64,000 nucleotides of DNA from Balaenoptera acutorostrata (lineage: Eukaryota; Chordata; Mammalia; Artiodactyla; Balaenopteridae). Under the pieces are notes generated by a model that did not search any database, was not told where the DNA came from, and saw only the letters and a list, made by a program, of their open reading frames with translations. Shown here in pieces: positions 46,621 to 58,290 of the stretch. Both the position numbers and the translations under genes were made by a program. The DNA is taken from positions 44,827,874 through 44,891,873 of the forward strand of contig NC_080082.1 of the NCBI RefSeq assembly GCF_949987535.1, in the 5' to 3' direction. Each line of letters starts with the position of its first letter. Position 1 is the first letter of the stretch.

Positions 46621-46639
46621 AGGAAAGGGAGCTGGTCTT

Positions 46640-46815
46640 TATGAGCTCATCCTATGGGCTGGGCACTTGCCACTGTTACCTCACTTTCCAGCTATGAAGT
46701 CAGGAAGTAGATACTGTACCCATTTTACGTATGAGGAAACTGAGGCTCAGAATTAGGGGGCCTACTGAGGTCATATAGCAGAAAGGGAACATTCACACTC
46801 AGGTTTGCCCAACTT
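46640..46815 (-). repeat. MIR SINE, antisense
   Basis: 'gtacccattttacgtatg', 'aggaaactgaggctcag' and 'gaggtcatatagcag' show the antisense MIR core. Confidence 0.75.
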
Positions 46816-46869
46816 CAAAGCCAATCACAACCCTTGATGTGGAGCAGAGTGACTGGGGAGCTCTTTAGG

Positions 46870-47650
46870 TAGAGTGGTCAGGGAGGGCTTCTTGGAGGAG
46901 GTGGTATTTAAGCTGAGGCTAAATGAAGACATTGAACTGATGAAAGTAAAAAGCTGGGCAGAAGGAGCAACAAACATCAGCGCCTGGCAGGGGTGGGGTG
47001 AGAAGTGGACATATTCAGATATATTTGGGAGTCAGAGCTGACTGACTGGATGAAAACAAGAATAAGTCCCTTGCCCTCAGGGAGGGGTCTCATGTCTCAA
47101 AAGGAGTGGCCATCCAGGGGCACTGGGTGACAGTTTCTGGTACCTGGAAATCAGGGGAACCGGGCTCCTGTCCTCCTTCGCCCACTTACTTGTCGTGACT
47201 TTGCACAAACTTTTCTCCCATCTGAGTTTTTGTCTCTGAAATGAAATAAGAACGCTTGTAGGGCTGCCCCACAGGGGATCATCTGAAGCAAGTAAAGCAA
47301 TGGCCCTGGATGCTCCACCCACTCTCACCCACAGAAGGGGCTCTCTCCAGGGCCTGGAAATGAGCACTGGATTGAAATGTGGATTGTGGATATGAGTGTG
47401 AAAAGTGCTACGATGACAACACACACAACCAGGGCAGAAGACAAGAGTCTGGATGGGAGAACTGTGGGGTGGATAGGGCATCTTGGAAGAAGTGGCTTTT
47501 CATCTGGGCCTAGATGTCGGGCTCACGGTCAAGCAGGAATGGAGGAAGAGGACTAGCAGAGGAGGGCACAGCACATGCAAGAGCACAGAGGTGGGAAATG
47601 ACAAACACCTCTGGAAAGCAGAGCGCAGGGCAGAGACTGGCCTCAGGGAA
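46870..47650. repeat. Unassigned old interspersed repeat blocks
   Basis: 46880-46960 ('ggagggcttcttggaggag') and 47480-47600 ('tcttggaagaagtggc', 'cacagcacatgcaagagc') resemble 27118-27210, 42255-42375 and 46080-46280. Family not named. Confidence 0.45.
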
Positions 47651-47819
47651 ACACCAAGGGGGGAAATGCTATTCACTCAACTGCTAGGATTGCCAGGAAA
47701 CCACCAATGCCTCTGGAGAAGACCCTCCTCCATTACCCAAGATGGCCCCAGACTGGCCCCCAATACCCTTCGAGACAGTGCCAACAGTAAGAGCAGACAG
47801 CACCAAACATGGATGAGAA

Positions 47820-48240
47820 ATGTAAAATGAATAAATATTATTTAAGGGACTGAGTAATGCCATGAATTTTTCAGTGGCAGAAAACAGCAGAGAATTTATT
47901 TAAAAATGCATGAATTTCATATTTGATTATAAGTCAAGAGCAGCCAGAAAGAGAGAGGGAGAGTGCAGGGCGGTGGCAAAAGACACCAGCAGCCTTGCAG
48001 ACTGGAATTAATGAGGTTGTTCCTAACGGGGAAGGAGTGACATGGTGATTAGTTAATTACTATTCAGCCGCCTGTAATTAATGCACAACTGGAATTGGTG
48101 TACAATGAATTAAACTACCACATAAAGCTGCTACCCAAATTGAGCCCAGGACCTTGATTACTGATTGACGAGGCTATTACCGCGGCTTCACCATTGTGAT
48201 TTCAGTAGTGTCTCTCTCCAACAACATGTTACACAGCTAG
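47820..48240. promoter_or_regulatory. Candidate conserved enhancer-like block rich in TAATTA sites
   Basis: Free of visible repeats, AT-balanced, and packed with homeodomain cores: 'ctggaattaatgagg' (about 48001), 'ttagttaattactattc' (about 48048), 'cctgtaattaatgcac' (about 48071), 'caatgaattaaactac' (about 48104), 'cttgattactgattgac' (about 48152). Clusters of such sites in gene-poor DNA are typical of developmental enhancers, but no conservation data are available here. Confidence 0.35.
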
Positions 48241-48589
48241 TGGGGAACTTGAGCTGAAGAAATCCACTGTCTGGTGAGGGTGTGATCCTGATGTCACACT
48301 TAGGGTGGGGCTCCCCGTGGCTGGAGCCTGGCCCAGAGAATGTTCTCAATGACCGTGTAAGGAAGGGGTGTGGAGGACAGGGAGGAGTGAGGGTGGGAGG
48401 GAAGGAAAGATGGGAGGGGCAGGAATGCTGCTAAAAAAGAAGACAAGGATCTGTCCTCTTTCCTCCAAGAGCACTGCTGTCCTCCTGGGCTCCCTGTCAC
48501 CCTTGTCTGTTTCTGAGACCATGGCAACCACGATGGAGGCTACTGCAACAGTCCATTCTAGGTGCCCCCTCCAGTGCATTCTCACACAG

Positions 48590-49083
48590 TGGCCAGGGTG
48601 ATCTTTTAGAGGCAAGTCAAACCATGTCTCTCCACTGCTTAAAACCCTCCAGTGGATTTCTACCATAATGAGAATAAAATTTACTCTCCGAATCATGACT
48701 TAGAAAAGATCTGGTGTGACCCAATTTCTACTACCTTTCTGGTTCACTTCTCCCTCTCCCCCTCATTTACATGGCCCAGCCATACTGGTCTCTTTGTGCC
48801 ACAAAATCTCTAAGCTCAAGTCCACCCCAGGACTTTTGCATGTGCTGTTCTAGTTGCTTGGAACTCTTTTCCCATCAAGGAGTTCTCAGCTGAAATGTCA
48901 CCATCTCAGAAAGTCCTGCCCTAACTTCCGCGTCTAAACTGGCTCCACCACCACCACCATTATTGTCTGTCACATGAACCCTGATTAGTTCCTTCACAGC
49001 ATACCCCAGGATCTGAGTTACCTTCCTCAGGTATGTTATTCCTTTTTCATGCCCTGTTCTCTCATTAAAATATAGCCTCCATG
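48590..49083 (-). repeat. L2 LINE 3' part, antisense (left half)
   Basis: 'aaaaccctccagtggattt', 'cttttgcatgtgctgttc', 'ggaactcttttcccatc' and 'gctgaaatgtcaccatc' follow antisense L2. The copy resumes after the L1 insertion at 50537. Confidence 0.8.
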
Positions 49084-50115
49084 GAGAAAAGACCGCCTCT
49101 TCAATAAGTGGTGCTAGGAAAACTGGACAGCTAGATGTAAAAGAATGAAATTAGAACACTCCCTAACATCATATACAAAAATAAACTCAGAATGGATTAA
49201 AGACCTAAAAGTAAGGCCAGACACCATCAAACTCTTAGAGGAAAACATAGGCAGAACACTCTATGACATAAATCACAGCAAGATCCTTTTTGACCCACCT
49301 CCTAGAGAAATGGAAATGAAAAGAAAAATAAACAAATGGGACCTAATGAAACGTAAAAGCTTTTGCACAGCAAAGGAAACCATAAACAAGACAAAAGACA
49401 ACCCTCAGAATGGGAGAAAATATTTGCAAACGAAGCAACTGACAAAGGATTAATCTCCAAAATATATAAGCAGCTCATGAAGCTCAATATCAAAAAAACA
49501 AACAAGCCAATCCAAAAATGGGCAGAAGACCTAAAGAGACATTTCTCCAAAGAAGATACAGATTGCCAATAAACACATGAAAGGATGCTCAACATCACTA
49601 ATCATTAGAGAAACGCAAATCAAAGCTACAATGAGGTATCACCTCACACCGGTCAGAATGGCCATCATCAAAAAATCTACAAACAACAAATGCTGGAGAA
49701 GGTGCAGAGAAAAGGGAACCCTCTTGCACTGTTGGTGGGAATGTAAATTGATACAGCCACTATGGAGAACAGTATGGAGATTCCTTAAAAACCTAAAAAT
49801 AGAACTACCATATGACCCAGCAATCCCACTACTGGGCATATACCCTGAGAAATCCATAATTCAAAAAGAGACATGTACCACAATATTCACTGAAGCACTA
49901 TTTACAATAGCCAGGACATGGAAGCAACCTAAGGGTCCATCGACAGATGAATAGATAAAGATGGGGCACATATATACAATGGAATATTACTCAGCCATAA
50001 AAAGAAACGAAATTGAGTTATTTGTCGTGAGGTGGATGGACCTAGAGTCTGTCATACAGAGTGAAGTAAGTCAGAAAGAGAAAAACAAATACCGTATGCT
50101 AACACATATATATGG
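49084..50115 (+). pseudogene. L1 ORF2 C-terminal remnant
   Basis: Covers roughly the last 330 codons of ORF2, aligned to 14090-15140 of copy B. It is broken by several frameshifts (near 49395-49405 and 49555-49575) and by a stop where copy B encodes the 'DEWIK' segment (about 49952). It was dead on arrival because of 5' truncation. Confidence 0.85.
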
Positions 50116-50477
50116 GGGGAAAATGGTTCTGACAAACCTAGGGGCAGGACAGGAATAAAGACATAGACATAGAGAATGGACTTGAGGACACGGGGAGGGG
50201 GAAGGGTAAGCTGGGACGAAGTGAGAACATGACATGGACATATATACACTACCAAATGTGAAGTAGATAGCTAGTGGGAAGCAGCCACATAGGACAGAGA
50301 GATCAGCTCGGTGCTTTGTGACCACCTAGAGGGGTGGGATAGGGAGGGTGGGAGGGAGACACAAGAGGGAGGGGATATGGGGATATACGTATGCATATAG
50401 TTGATTCACTTTGTTATACAGCAGAAACTAACATAACATTGTAAAGCAATTATACTCCAATAAAGATGTTAAAAAAA

Positions 50478-50479
50478 AC

Positions 50480-50516
<37 letters not shown>

Positions 50517-50520
50517 GCAT
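50478..50520. repeat. (TA)n microsatellite grown in the L1 tail
   Basis: A TA run with 'tgtatatatatgcat' variants between the L1 A run and the right target duplication. Confidence 0.9.
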
Positions 50521-50536
50521 ATTTATAGCCTCCATG

Positions 50537-50600
50537 AGGGCCGAAGGTGTTTGTTCTCTCGCATGCATACCCACGGCCCCAAGACTAGTGTCCAGTGAAG
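50537..50600 (-). repeat. L2 LINE (right half, after L1 insertion)
   Basis: 'agggccgaaggtgtttgtt' and 'ctagtgtccagtg' continue the antisense L2 that stops at 49083. Confidence 0.6.
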
Positions 50601-50799
50601 AAAAGCAGGCAGGGGGACCCATCACAAAGGCCACACAGAGGCTCCTCTACAGGTGATAGGCCTTGTGTCTCAGCAGACACCAGAGGTGACTGCTACTCTC
50701 CCACCTGGAGATGGAAAGGTGAGGTGGGGTTCAGACTCCCCCAAACCACAGTGACTGGGAGGTGGAGAAGGAGGGAGGGGTTACCACCTGCGATTGGAG

Positions 50800-50985
50800 A
50801 CCATGCCCTGGTCCCATCTCTGCCACTAAACATCTGTATGACCTTGGACCATCCCCTCTCTGGGCCTTAGTTTCCTTGTATAAAGATGGATGCACTTATT
50901 CCTATCCTGACTGCCCCTCACAGGAGCTCAGTAAGCTGAGGTTAGAGAAAGTACACAGTGGGCACCACATCAGGATGAGTCCTGG
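50800..50985 (+). repeat. MIR SINE
   Basis: 'ggtcccatctctgccact', 'gtatgaccttggaccatc', 'ctgggccttagtttccttg', 'agctcagtaagctgagg' follow MIR. Confidence 0.75.
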
Positions 50986-51545
50986 CTCTGAAGGGCACAG
51001 ACTGTTTGCAGACTCCCTGCTGCCTGGATGAGAGTGACCCATGGACCCGGAAGGCTCAGGAACCTGGCCAAGCGCTCTCACTTCTACCTGCAGCCCCACT
51101 GGAAGGAGTGCAAGGTGACTCCGAGGGCCATGTGCTGGCCCGAGGGCATGCACTCACCTGATCTGAAGAAGAGGAGAAATAAACACCAGGGCAGCAGCTT
51201 TCCCTCTGAATATTGTGCTGAGGAGCCTGGAGTCTGGCAGACTGTGCCCAGCATCACCCCAGCCGGAGAGAGGCCTCCACACAGGAAGCTCCAGTTTCCT
51301 GGAATCCCCTGGACAGTGGTTGGGCCAGAGTTCCCACATGCCCCCAGGGTTGATGCCACATGCCACATTGCCAGACCAATAGCTGACACCAAAGATGTGC
51401 GGGGTTCTGGCTGGGGAATGGGAAGGAGGCTACTGGCATGCATGGGGGATGTTAGAGGAGAGCTCCAGGGGCTCACAGTGGATTTGGGGATATCCACAGG
51501 GGTGTAAGTTGACCCCTACTCATTGTAGGAAAGGCCACAGGACCG
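50986..51545. other. No gene recognised
   Basis: Overlapping open frames of 159 (plus) and 137 (minus) codons are mutually exclusive and lack domains. I see no repeat. Confidence 0.4.
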
Positions 51546-51549
51546 TGTC

Positions 51550-52420
51550 TTCGACTATGATTTTGCTTGTTAATTTTTTGAGGTATACATCCAGTAAAGT
51601 ATTTCAAGTGCCCAACTCAATTAATTTTAACTGACGTATACGCTGTGTAACCACCACCCAGATTAAGATATAGAACATTTCTAGCATCCAGCCCCCTGCA
51701 AAGTAACCACTATTCTAACTTTTATCACTGTCAATTAGTTTTTTAATTGCATTTAAATGGCTTTTTCTGCCCAGCATAATGTTTGGGAGATTCATCTGTG
51801 CTGATGTACATATCACCAGTCATTTTCTATTTTACCGCTGAGTGGTACTTCACTGTGTGGCTGGACTCAATTTGTTTATCTGTGCACCTGCTGATAAGCA
51901 CCTAGGTGGTTTTCCAGTTTGGGGCTATCATGAATAAAATTTCTATGAACATTCATATTTCTGTCTCTCAGCACACACAAGCCATCCATAGGGCAAATGA
52001 TGGCTCAGAAGGTAGGCAGATATTCAGCTTTAGAAGAAAAGGCCTAACCGTTTTCCAGAGTTGCTGTACATTTCCACATGCAATGTATGAGTTCCAGTTG
52101 CTCCACATCTTCACCAGTACTTGGTATTGTCAGTCTTTTTAGTTTTAGCCATTCTGGCAGGTGTGAAGTGATCTCTCACTGTGGTCTAATTTTGCATTTC
52201 TCCTATGACTAATGATACTGAATATCTTTTTTTTTTTTGGTACTTATTGGCCATTTGTACATCTTCTTTTGTGAAGTACCTGTTCAATTATTTTGCCCAT
52301 TTTCTTACTGAACTGTCTTCTTCTCCTTGACTTATAGGCATTCTTAATATATTCCAGATAGCAAGTACTTTGTCAAAAACATGCATTGTGAATCTCTTTT
52401 TCCACCTGAGGAATTTGTTA
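51550..52420 (-). mobile_element. Old mammalian L1 3' part, antisense
   Basis: Reads in antisense order: 'ttttgaggtatacatcc', 'accacccagattaagata', 'gtggtacttcactgtgtgg', 'gggctatcatgaataaaat', 'gtgatctctcactgtgg', 'tactttgtcaaaaacatg'. Heavily diverged, and older than the L1s at 10-17 kb. Confidence 0.8.
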
Positions 52421-52696
52421 AAATGGCTGATTCTTTGGCTGCACAGCTGGAGATTCTGTTTGGGAGGGCTTTTAACCAGGGCTCCCGGGGGATCTGCTGT
52501 CCTACTCACATCTTCCTTTGAGAACCCCACTGAGGTTCAGGGTGGGAAGGCAAGGCATAGGATGAATCCCCACTCTGAACAAGTCTGCAAACTTGTAGAA
52601 GGTTCGACGCAGGGATCCTGACACTCCTTGCCTACATAAATGTTCTAAAGCACGTGGTTTGAGCATTCCACTATTCTGGAGTTCCATGTTGATTCT

Positions 52697-53082
52697 TCTT
52701 ATTTTTTTTTAACATCTTTATTAGAGTATAATTGCTTTACAATGATGTGTCAGTTTCTGCTTTATAACAAAGTGAATCGGCTACACATATACATATGTCC
52801 CCATATCTCTTCCCTCTTGCATCTCCCTCCCTCCCACCCTCCCTATCCCAGCCCTCTAGGTGGTCACAAAGCACCGAGCTGATCTCCCTGTGCTATGCGG
52901 CTGCTTCCCACTAGCTATCTATTTTACGTTTGGTAGTGTATATATGTCCATGCCACTCTCTCACTTTGTCCCAGCTTACCCTTCCCCCTCCCCGTATCCT
53001 CAAGTCCATTCTCTTGCAGGTCTCATCTTTATTCCCGTCTTGCCCCTAGGTTCAGAAGAGTAAGAGGTGGAGATCACCTTCC
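52697..53082 (-). mobile_element. Young L1 3'UTR fragment, antisense
   Basis: Starts with the poly-T side, then 'catctttattagagtataat' and the complement of the 'gggaagcagcc' 3'UTR. Perfect 15-base target duplications 'ttccatgttgattct' lie at 52682-52696 and 53083-53097. Only about 350 bases were copied. Confidence 0.93.
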
Positions 53083-53214
53083 TTCCATGTTGATTCTGCC
53101 CCATCCCTGCCCTCCTCTGCTAATGCGTGGAGAGGATGGGAAGGAAAAGAGGCTCCTCGAGAGAAGAATGTCCAGGTTCTGCACACAACTTGTGGGTCCA
53201 CAGATGTGGATTGA

Positions 53215-53390
53215 AGGCCCCTGGCTCTGTCACTCCTGAACTTCCTTATGCCTCAGTTTCCTCATCTATAAAATGGACCTAGTAACAGTGTCTATGTCAT
53301 AGGGTCACTGAAAGAATTAAATGAGACAATGCATGTGAGGTGCTTAGCCTACCATACAATCAGTGCTCAGCAAATAGTAGACAGTTTTAT
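53215..53390 (+). repeat. MIR SINE
   Basis: 'atgcctcagtttcctcatc', 'tataaaatggacctag', 'attaaatgagacaatgca', 'cagtgctcagcaaatag' are well preserved. Confidence 0.85.
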
Positions 53391-53399
53391 TAGATGACA

Positions 53400-54600
53400 A
53401 GTGGAATGAGGCCCCACATGGCCTCCCAGCTTTAAATGGTCACCAGCTATCTCCATAGGGCTCTGTTTTTCCTTCCAAGAGGCCTCCAACCAACCCTGCA
53501 GTTCCACGCAAAAGTTTAGGAAGGCCTGGGCAGTACAGAGCATCAAGCCCCGGCAGCCCTGTCCTGAAGCCCAACCCTGCTCCCCAGGGTTTATCATTAA
53601 AGTTTCCTAAGAACAGATTATGGCCCTCCCTGGAGCTCCCAGCTGCCAGGTCATCCTTCTCCCAGACAAACATTTTTGTCCCATCCCTTCCCAGGCAGTG
53701 ACTCTGTCCTCTTTTGTGCTGGTTCTATTTCGCTGATGGCTCCAGCTACCTGCTGGCAGCAATTTCAGCCAGGGAGTTTACCCAAAGTAATAAAACAGCC
53801 ATCACCCCAGGAAAGTAGCAATAGAGTAAATGCATGCATGCCCTTTAGATTTCAGAGAGCTCCTCAGTTACTTTGCCAGTCCCAGAAAGGCAGCTGCCTG
53901 AGGACTGAGGAACCTGTGAGAGAATCATGCCTTGGCCTCCCCACAGTGCAGGGCTCGGGGCTCCTCTGGCACAGGGACTTGTATGTCATCAGTAACATCC
54001 AGTCTATTTTTGTAGAATAAATGGATTACATCATCTCAGATTCATTCATTCACTCATGCATTCATTCAATTTCAATTAAACAAACATCATAGAGCAACTC
54101 CTATTTTCAATAAACACCGTGACCAGAACTGAAGAGTTCTTTTTGCAAAACACAGACTCACCCCCCTACTTGATGGGAGGAATGGGAAGGGGGTGTGACT
54201 TGGCGGAGCTGTCCGCCTGCCTAAGAGACACTTCTCTTCTCCTCTCCTCAGGAACCTCATGGACTTAGAATCCGCAGGCATGATGAGAAGTTTCTCTGTT
54301 CGTCTGATCTCCACTCAGCCTTCTTTGGTTTAACCGAACACAGTTTCTGAATCCATACTCTGAAAATAGCAGCCTGGCACATTCCTCAGTTCGAGGGTCC
54401 ATCTCTGTTGATAGCACCTTCTCCTTCAGGCTCTGAGAAATGGACCTGTCTCAAGAGCAGCTAACCTTGGAAAGAAGGAGCCATGAGGACGCAGGCTTGG
54501 CCCAGGATGGCTGATGGACATAGCTCCCCACCAGCCCCTCCCTGTGACAGTACCAGAGGTAGGCAGGTAGACTTTCTCAGATGCCTCCTCAGCTGTTCCC
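53400..54600. other. No gene recognised
   Basis: Short chance open frames only. Some 'attcattcattcactc' simple sequence near 54040-54070. Confidence 0.4.
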
Positions 54601-54611
54601 TGGACCTCAGT

Positions 54612-54653
54612 TCTCCCTCTCTCTCTCTCTCTCTGTCCTTTCTCTCTCTCTCC
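54612..54653. repeat. (CT)n microsatellite
   Basis: CT run interrupted by 'gtccttt'. Confidence 0.9.
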
Positions 54654-54769
54654 ACCGACTCCCATCCCAGGCCAGAGAGAAGCAGGTGGCTGACTGTTAC
54701 ATATTTGGTGCAGCTGACGCTCCTTGGCCTCCATGCTCTGGGTTGCTGTTTCCATCCCTAAGGTAGTGT

Positions 54770-56095
54770 TTCAGAATTCCTCAGTGTTAGGTGACCAAAA
54801 TAGGGCATGGCCAGGTCTTGTCCTGGGGTTCAAAAAGTTCAGTCAAGGACAATGCCTGTGTTAATCACCTCCTGAGACAGTGCAGGGATTCTTTCAGTGG
54901 AACACCCAACTAAAGACAGACCAGTACCAACCTTTGTGTACCAATCCTGATGCCATTGGGGACTGGGCTTCCCCTGTGGACACTGGACTGCTACTGGACT
55001 CAAGTCTCAAGTGTTCTGGTCCTCCCTGGGCATCTAAAGATGGATTCCACAAAGCTTCCTGGGAGGGTTGGGTAGTGTCTTCATCAGGCACAGCTGAGCC
55101 CTTCCTCTCCAACCCTCTCAACACCCAGCCTCTCCAAATAGAAGCCTGCTAATGTGGCCATGGCCAGACAAGAGAACATGGAAATACCCATCACCTCTTG
55201 GTCTAGAGGTACAATAATGTCTTATGGCGGAAGCCCCCCTGTTTTTTAAAGATCTCTGACATAGCATACCATGGCTGCAGTGCATAAGTGTATTATGATC
55301 CATTCCTGGACACATGCTCATTACCAAGACCCAAGTCAGCTTTTTCAGAGAGTCTTAGTATAGGAAACCAGATCTGACCTAGTATCTTCCACCTGGTCAA
55401 GGGATGGCCCATTATCTGACCTAGCACCAGGGATCCATGCTGAAATGTGTCATCTCTTGGTGTCAGAGTCAAGTCTCAGATGAGCTGGCTTGTAAGACAT
55501 GGTCGGCACTCCCTGTCACAGAGTGCTGACCAGTGGCTGTCAATCTCCTCTGCCGCCTTGCTTCTCCAACTCCAGAAATCTTTTGTTTGTCATGCTAACC
55601 CACAGATGACCCCTGGGTAAACTCATTTGACCTAAGAACCTTTAAATCCCCACCATGTCTGTTCCCTGTGTGATCTCTGAAATGTCTTGGTCATGGCTAC
55701 ACACAGTCATAGGCACAATGCATCGCAGGGCATGAGAACACAATCATTGGTAATGATTTGCCAACACTTCCCAGTACATGCCTCCTTTAAGCATCTTATA
55801 ATGCCAACTAATGAGAAAAAATGGCATGCACAAACAATACAAGCAGTCAGCATGCCCGAGGGGTAAGTGCTTATTCAGAGAGGTTTGCTCCATCACAGTG
55901 GGAGGGAAAATGGCCAAACCAGTGGAGACTCCCTTAGGAACAGTTTTAAGAGCTGTTCTCTCCTGAGGCAAGAAGAAGGAGATGGTAGAATCCACAGAGA
56001 TGGAATGCCCCCTCTTGGGCAAGCAAGAGGGAAGATGTAAAAGTCATGCCATGATATTCAAACTTTAGGGGAGCCAATGAGTGAACATAATGATA
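54770..56095. other. No gene recognised; possibly decayed repeat
   Basis: Style and lack of frames suggest very old retroelement internal sequence ('ggtctagaggtacaataatg', 'ccatggctgcagtgcataag'), but no family could be supported. Confidence 0.3.
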
Positions 56096-56104
56096 CAAAC
56101 CACT

Positions 56105-56320
56105 GACGTTTATTGGGCACTTCTTCCTGTTGGACTCGAGGCTTAGAATTTTACATTTATTTTTTCAGTTAATCTTTGCAATTACACCATGAGACCATGA
56201 CTATTATTGACTCCATGAAAGAGATTGAGACTCAGAGAGGTTAAGGAACTTGCCCAAAGTCACAGAGTTAGTGAGTGGCCGAAGTAGGTTTATGTCCAGG
56301 CCTGCCTGGTTTTAAAATTC
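56105..56320 (-). repeat. MIR SINE, antisense
   Basis: 'gagactcagagaggttaag', 'gaacttgcccaaagtcac' and 'agagttagtgagtggcc' give the antisense MIR core. Confidence 0.85.
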
Positions 56321-56589
56321 ATTCAGCCCAACAGCTGTCCATGCCATGTCTCTGCAGCATGCCTGCTTTGTATTAGGACTGGCCCTGAAGCAGTCAAGGC
56401 TTGGCCCAGGCCTTCCCATGAAGGGCCGTGCCAGGACATCCTTCAGCAAAGCCATCTTTAGACCAGCCCTGGGAGGCTCCCACCTGGGCTGTAATGAAGC
56501 TGGGGTCTCTGGATTCCCAGGGCTATCCTGACCTACTGAGGCATGGGTACCTAGACGTCAGCAGAAGTGATACTGCCCAGAGTTCTTGG

Positions 56590-57000
56590 CCTTCCCCGAC
56601 CAATAGAAATCTATAAGAAGCCAGTCAAAAAATTCAGGCAAGGGTTCACTGGGGCTCCTGCGGCCACAGAAGGGAGTGAAAACAAGTAACAGGTTCCCTC
56701 GCTCACTCCCTGAGGAGGGGCGAGCTGGTACCTTATATGGGGTGAGGGTAGGGATATGTCCAGGGGTCGGCAGGAGGGGTGGCTTAGGTGTTTTGCCCAC
56801 CCCTTTGGTGGTGTTGTGTGCAAGGGGCATGCACAGACACCCTGTTTTTGCTTCCAGCTCTTCAGAAATGGCAGTTGGGGTTTTTTTTTGGTCTTTTTTG
56901 TATCTTGTTGTCCAGAATTTGCCCCAACTACACGTGCATGTGGTTATTTTTAGTCCCTTATAGTTTCTTTGTATTTTGTAGCTTGAGGAGACATTTGTCC
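56590..57000 (-). mobile_element. Candidate ERV1-type LTR, antisense
   Basis: On the minus strand there is a TATA-like 'ccatataaggtaccagc', then 'gctcgcccctcctcaggg' and 'gagtgagcgaggg', resembling the U3/R layout of gammaretrovirus-like LTRs. 'cctgaattttttgac' sits where the R end would be. Boundaries and target duplication are not resolved, and no internal genes are adjacent. Confidence 0.45.
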
Positions 57001-57454
57001 AGGTGCAAGCACTGCAGCAGAGGGTCGCAGGTCCCAGGTCCCAGCCTGTCTCAAAAGCACCATCTCTTCTACCTGCCCAAAGGGAAGGTCTCCATCCAGC
57101 TGAGGAATCATCTTTCTTCCCTTAACTCGATTATAAAGCCCATACTTCAGTTAACCTCAGAACCTGCTTTGGCCCCACCAGAGATAGAATTGCACTTCCA
57201 GTCCTCCCCCGAAGCCAACCAGCCAACACACTGGGCCCTGACAGCCCTCCTCTCATCCTCACTCCTGCCGCAGGTCTGAGGGTTCTAGTTGCGGCTCAAC
57301 ATTGCCCTGGCCCACCCCAGAGCCCCACCCCCTCCCTGAAGACAGGCCGGCCCCCAGGCTGGGAATCCTCTTATATTCAAGCTTATATTCTCAGGACAGT
57401 CAGAAGAGCCATTGACCAAGAGACCAGTGTCATGGAGGCAAGGATTGGCCTGGC

Positions 57455-57545
57455 AGCACTGACTCTGTGACTTTGGGTAAAGGATGTATTGCCTCTGAGC
57501 TTCGGTTTCCTTCTGTGTAAAATGGGGATGCTTCCAGCTTGCCCC
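57455..57545 (+). repeat. MIR fragment
   Basis: 'gactctgtgactttgggta', 'ctgagcttcggtttcc' and 'gtgtaaaatggggatg' match MIR. Confidence 0.65.
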
Positions 57546-58099
57546 ACCACCCCCAGGTAACAAGATGAGGTGCTTGGCCAGCACTCCCTTGCCAAAACGT
57601 TGCAGGGAAAGATTTTGCCTCCAGGAAGTGAGAAGTTCCACCACCGTGCCAGGCACTTTACCAGCAACAGCTCCAGGTAAACCTTCATGAGTCTTACCTG
57701 AGAAATTATGTATACAAATCCCATTATTAGTGAGGTAGCCCCCTCTAATTTCTCTCCAAGAGCTCTCTCTCAGTCAATATTTGCTGAAAATCAAATACAG
57801 ACCTTGTTATGCGTCAATGCAAACACTGACTGAACTCCACCAAAGCATGCCCTGGGCTCAAGAGAGGGAACATTAAATTAACTTGCGCAAGCGTCCATGA
57901 GATGAAAGGCATCTCCTGACCCCTCGGCCAACTTACAGGACCGAGGTTCTGCCCAAGTATTCTCACAGATTCCAGGAGTCCACTATGCTGGCAGCGAATC
58001 AGCACCAACACACTTGAAAATACCAGCCACAGAGCTGAGGACTGGATATTGGAGTGAGTGGGTGAGTGAATGAAGGGGAGAGAGTGGACAGTGAGAAAA

Positions 58100-58290
58100 A
58101 CGCAGACTTGGAGTCACAGGGTCCAGGTTAACCTTGTCTTCACTCGCTGTCTGCTATTTTCTGGTTTAACCTTTGAGTCTCCATTTTCTCATCTGGAAAA
58201 CAAAGTGAAGATTATATGGGGTAAAGATTAAATGAAACAATCTTTGTAAAGTGCATAGCACGGTGCCTGACACATTGTAGACTCTCAAAA
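58100..58290 (+). repeat. MIR SINE
   Basis: 'gggtccaggttaaccttg', 'ctccattttctcatctgg', 'attaaatgaaacaatc', 'ggtgcctgacacattgtag' follow MIR. Confidence 0.75.

Larger units (their letters stand above)
49084..50523 (+). mobile_element. 5'-truncated L1 inserted into L2
   Basis: Contains the C-terminal part of ORF2, the 'gggaagcagcc' 3'UTR type, AATAAA, an A run, and then a TA-rich tail. Perfect 13-base target duplications 'tatagcctccatg' lie at 49071-49083 and 50524-50536. The interrupted L2 continues on both sides, so the order of events is certain. Confidence 0.92.
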
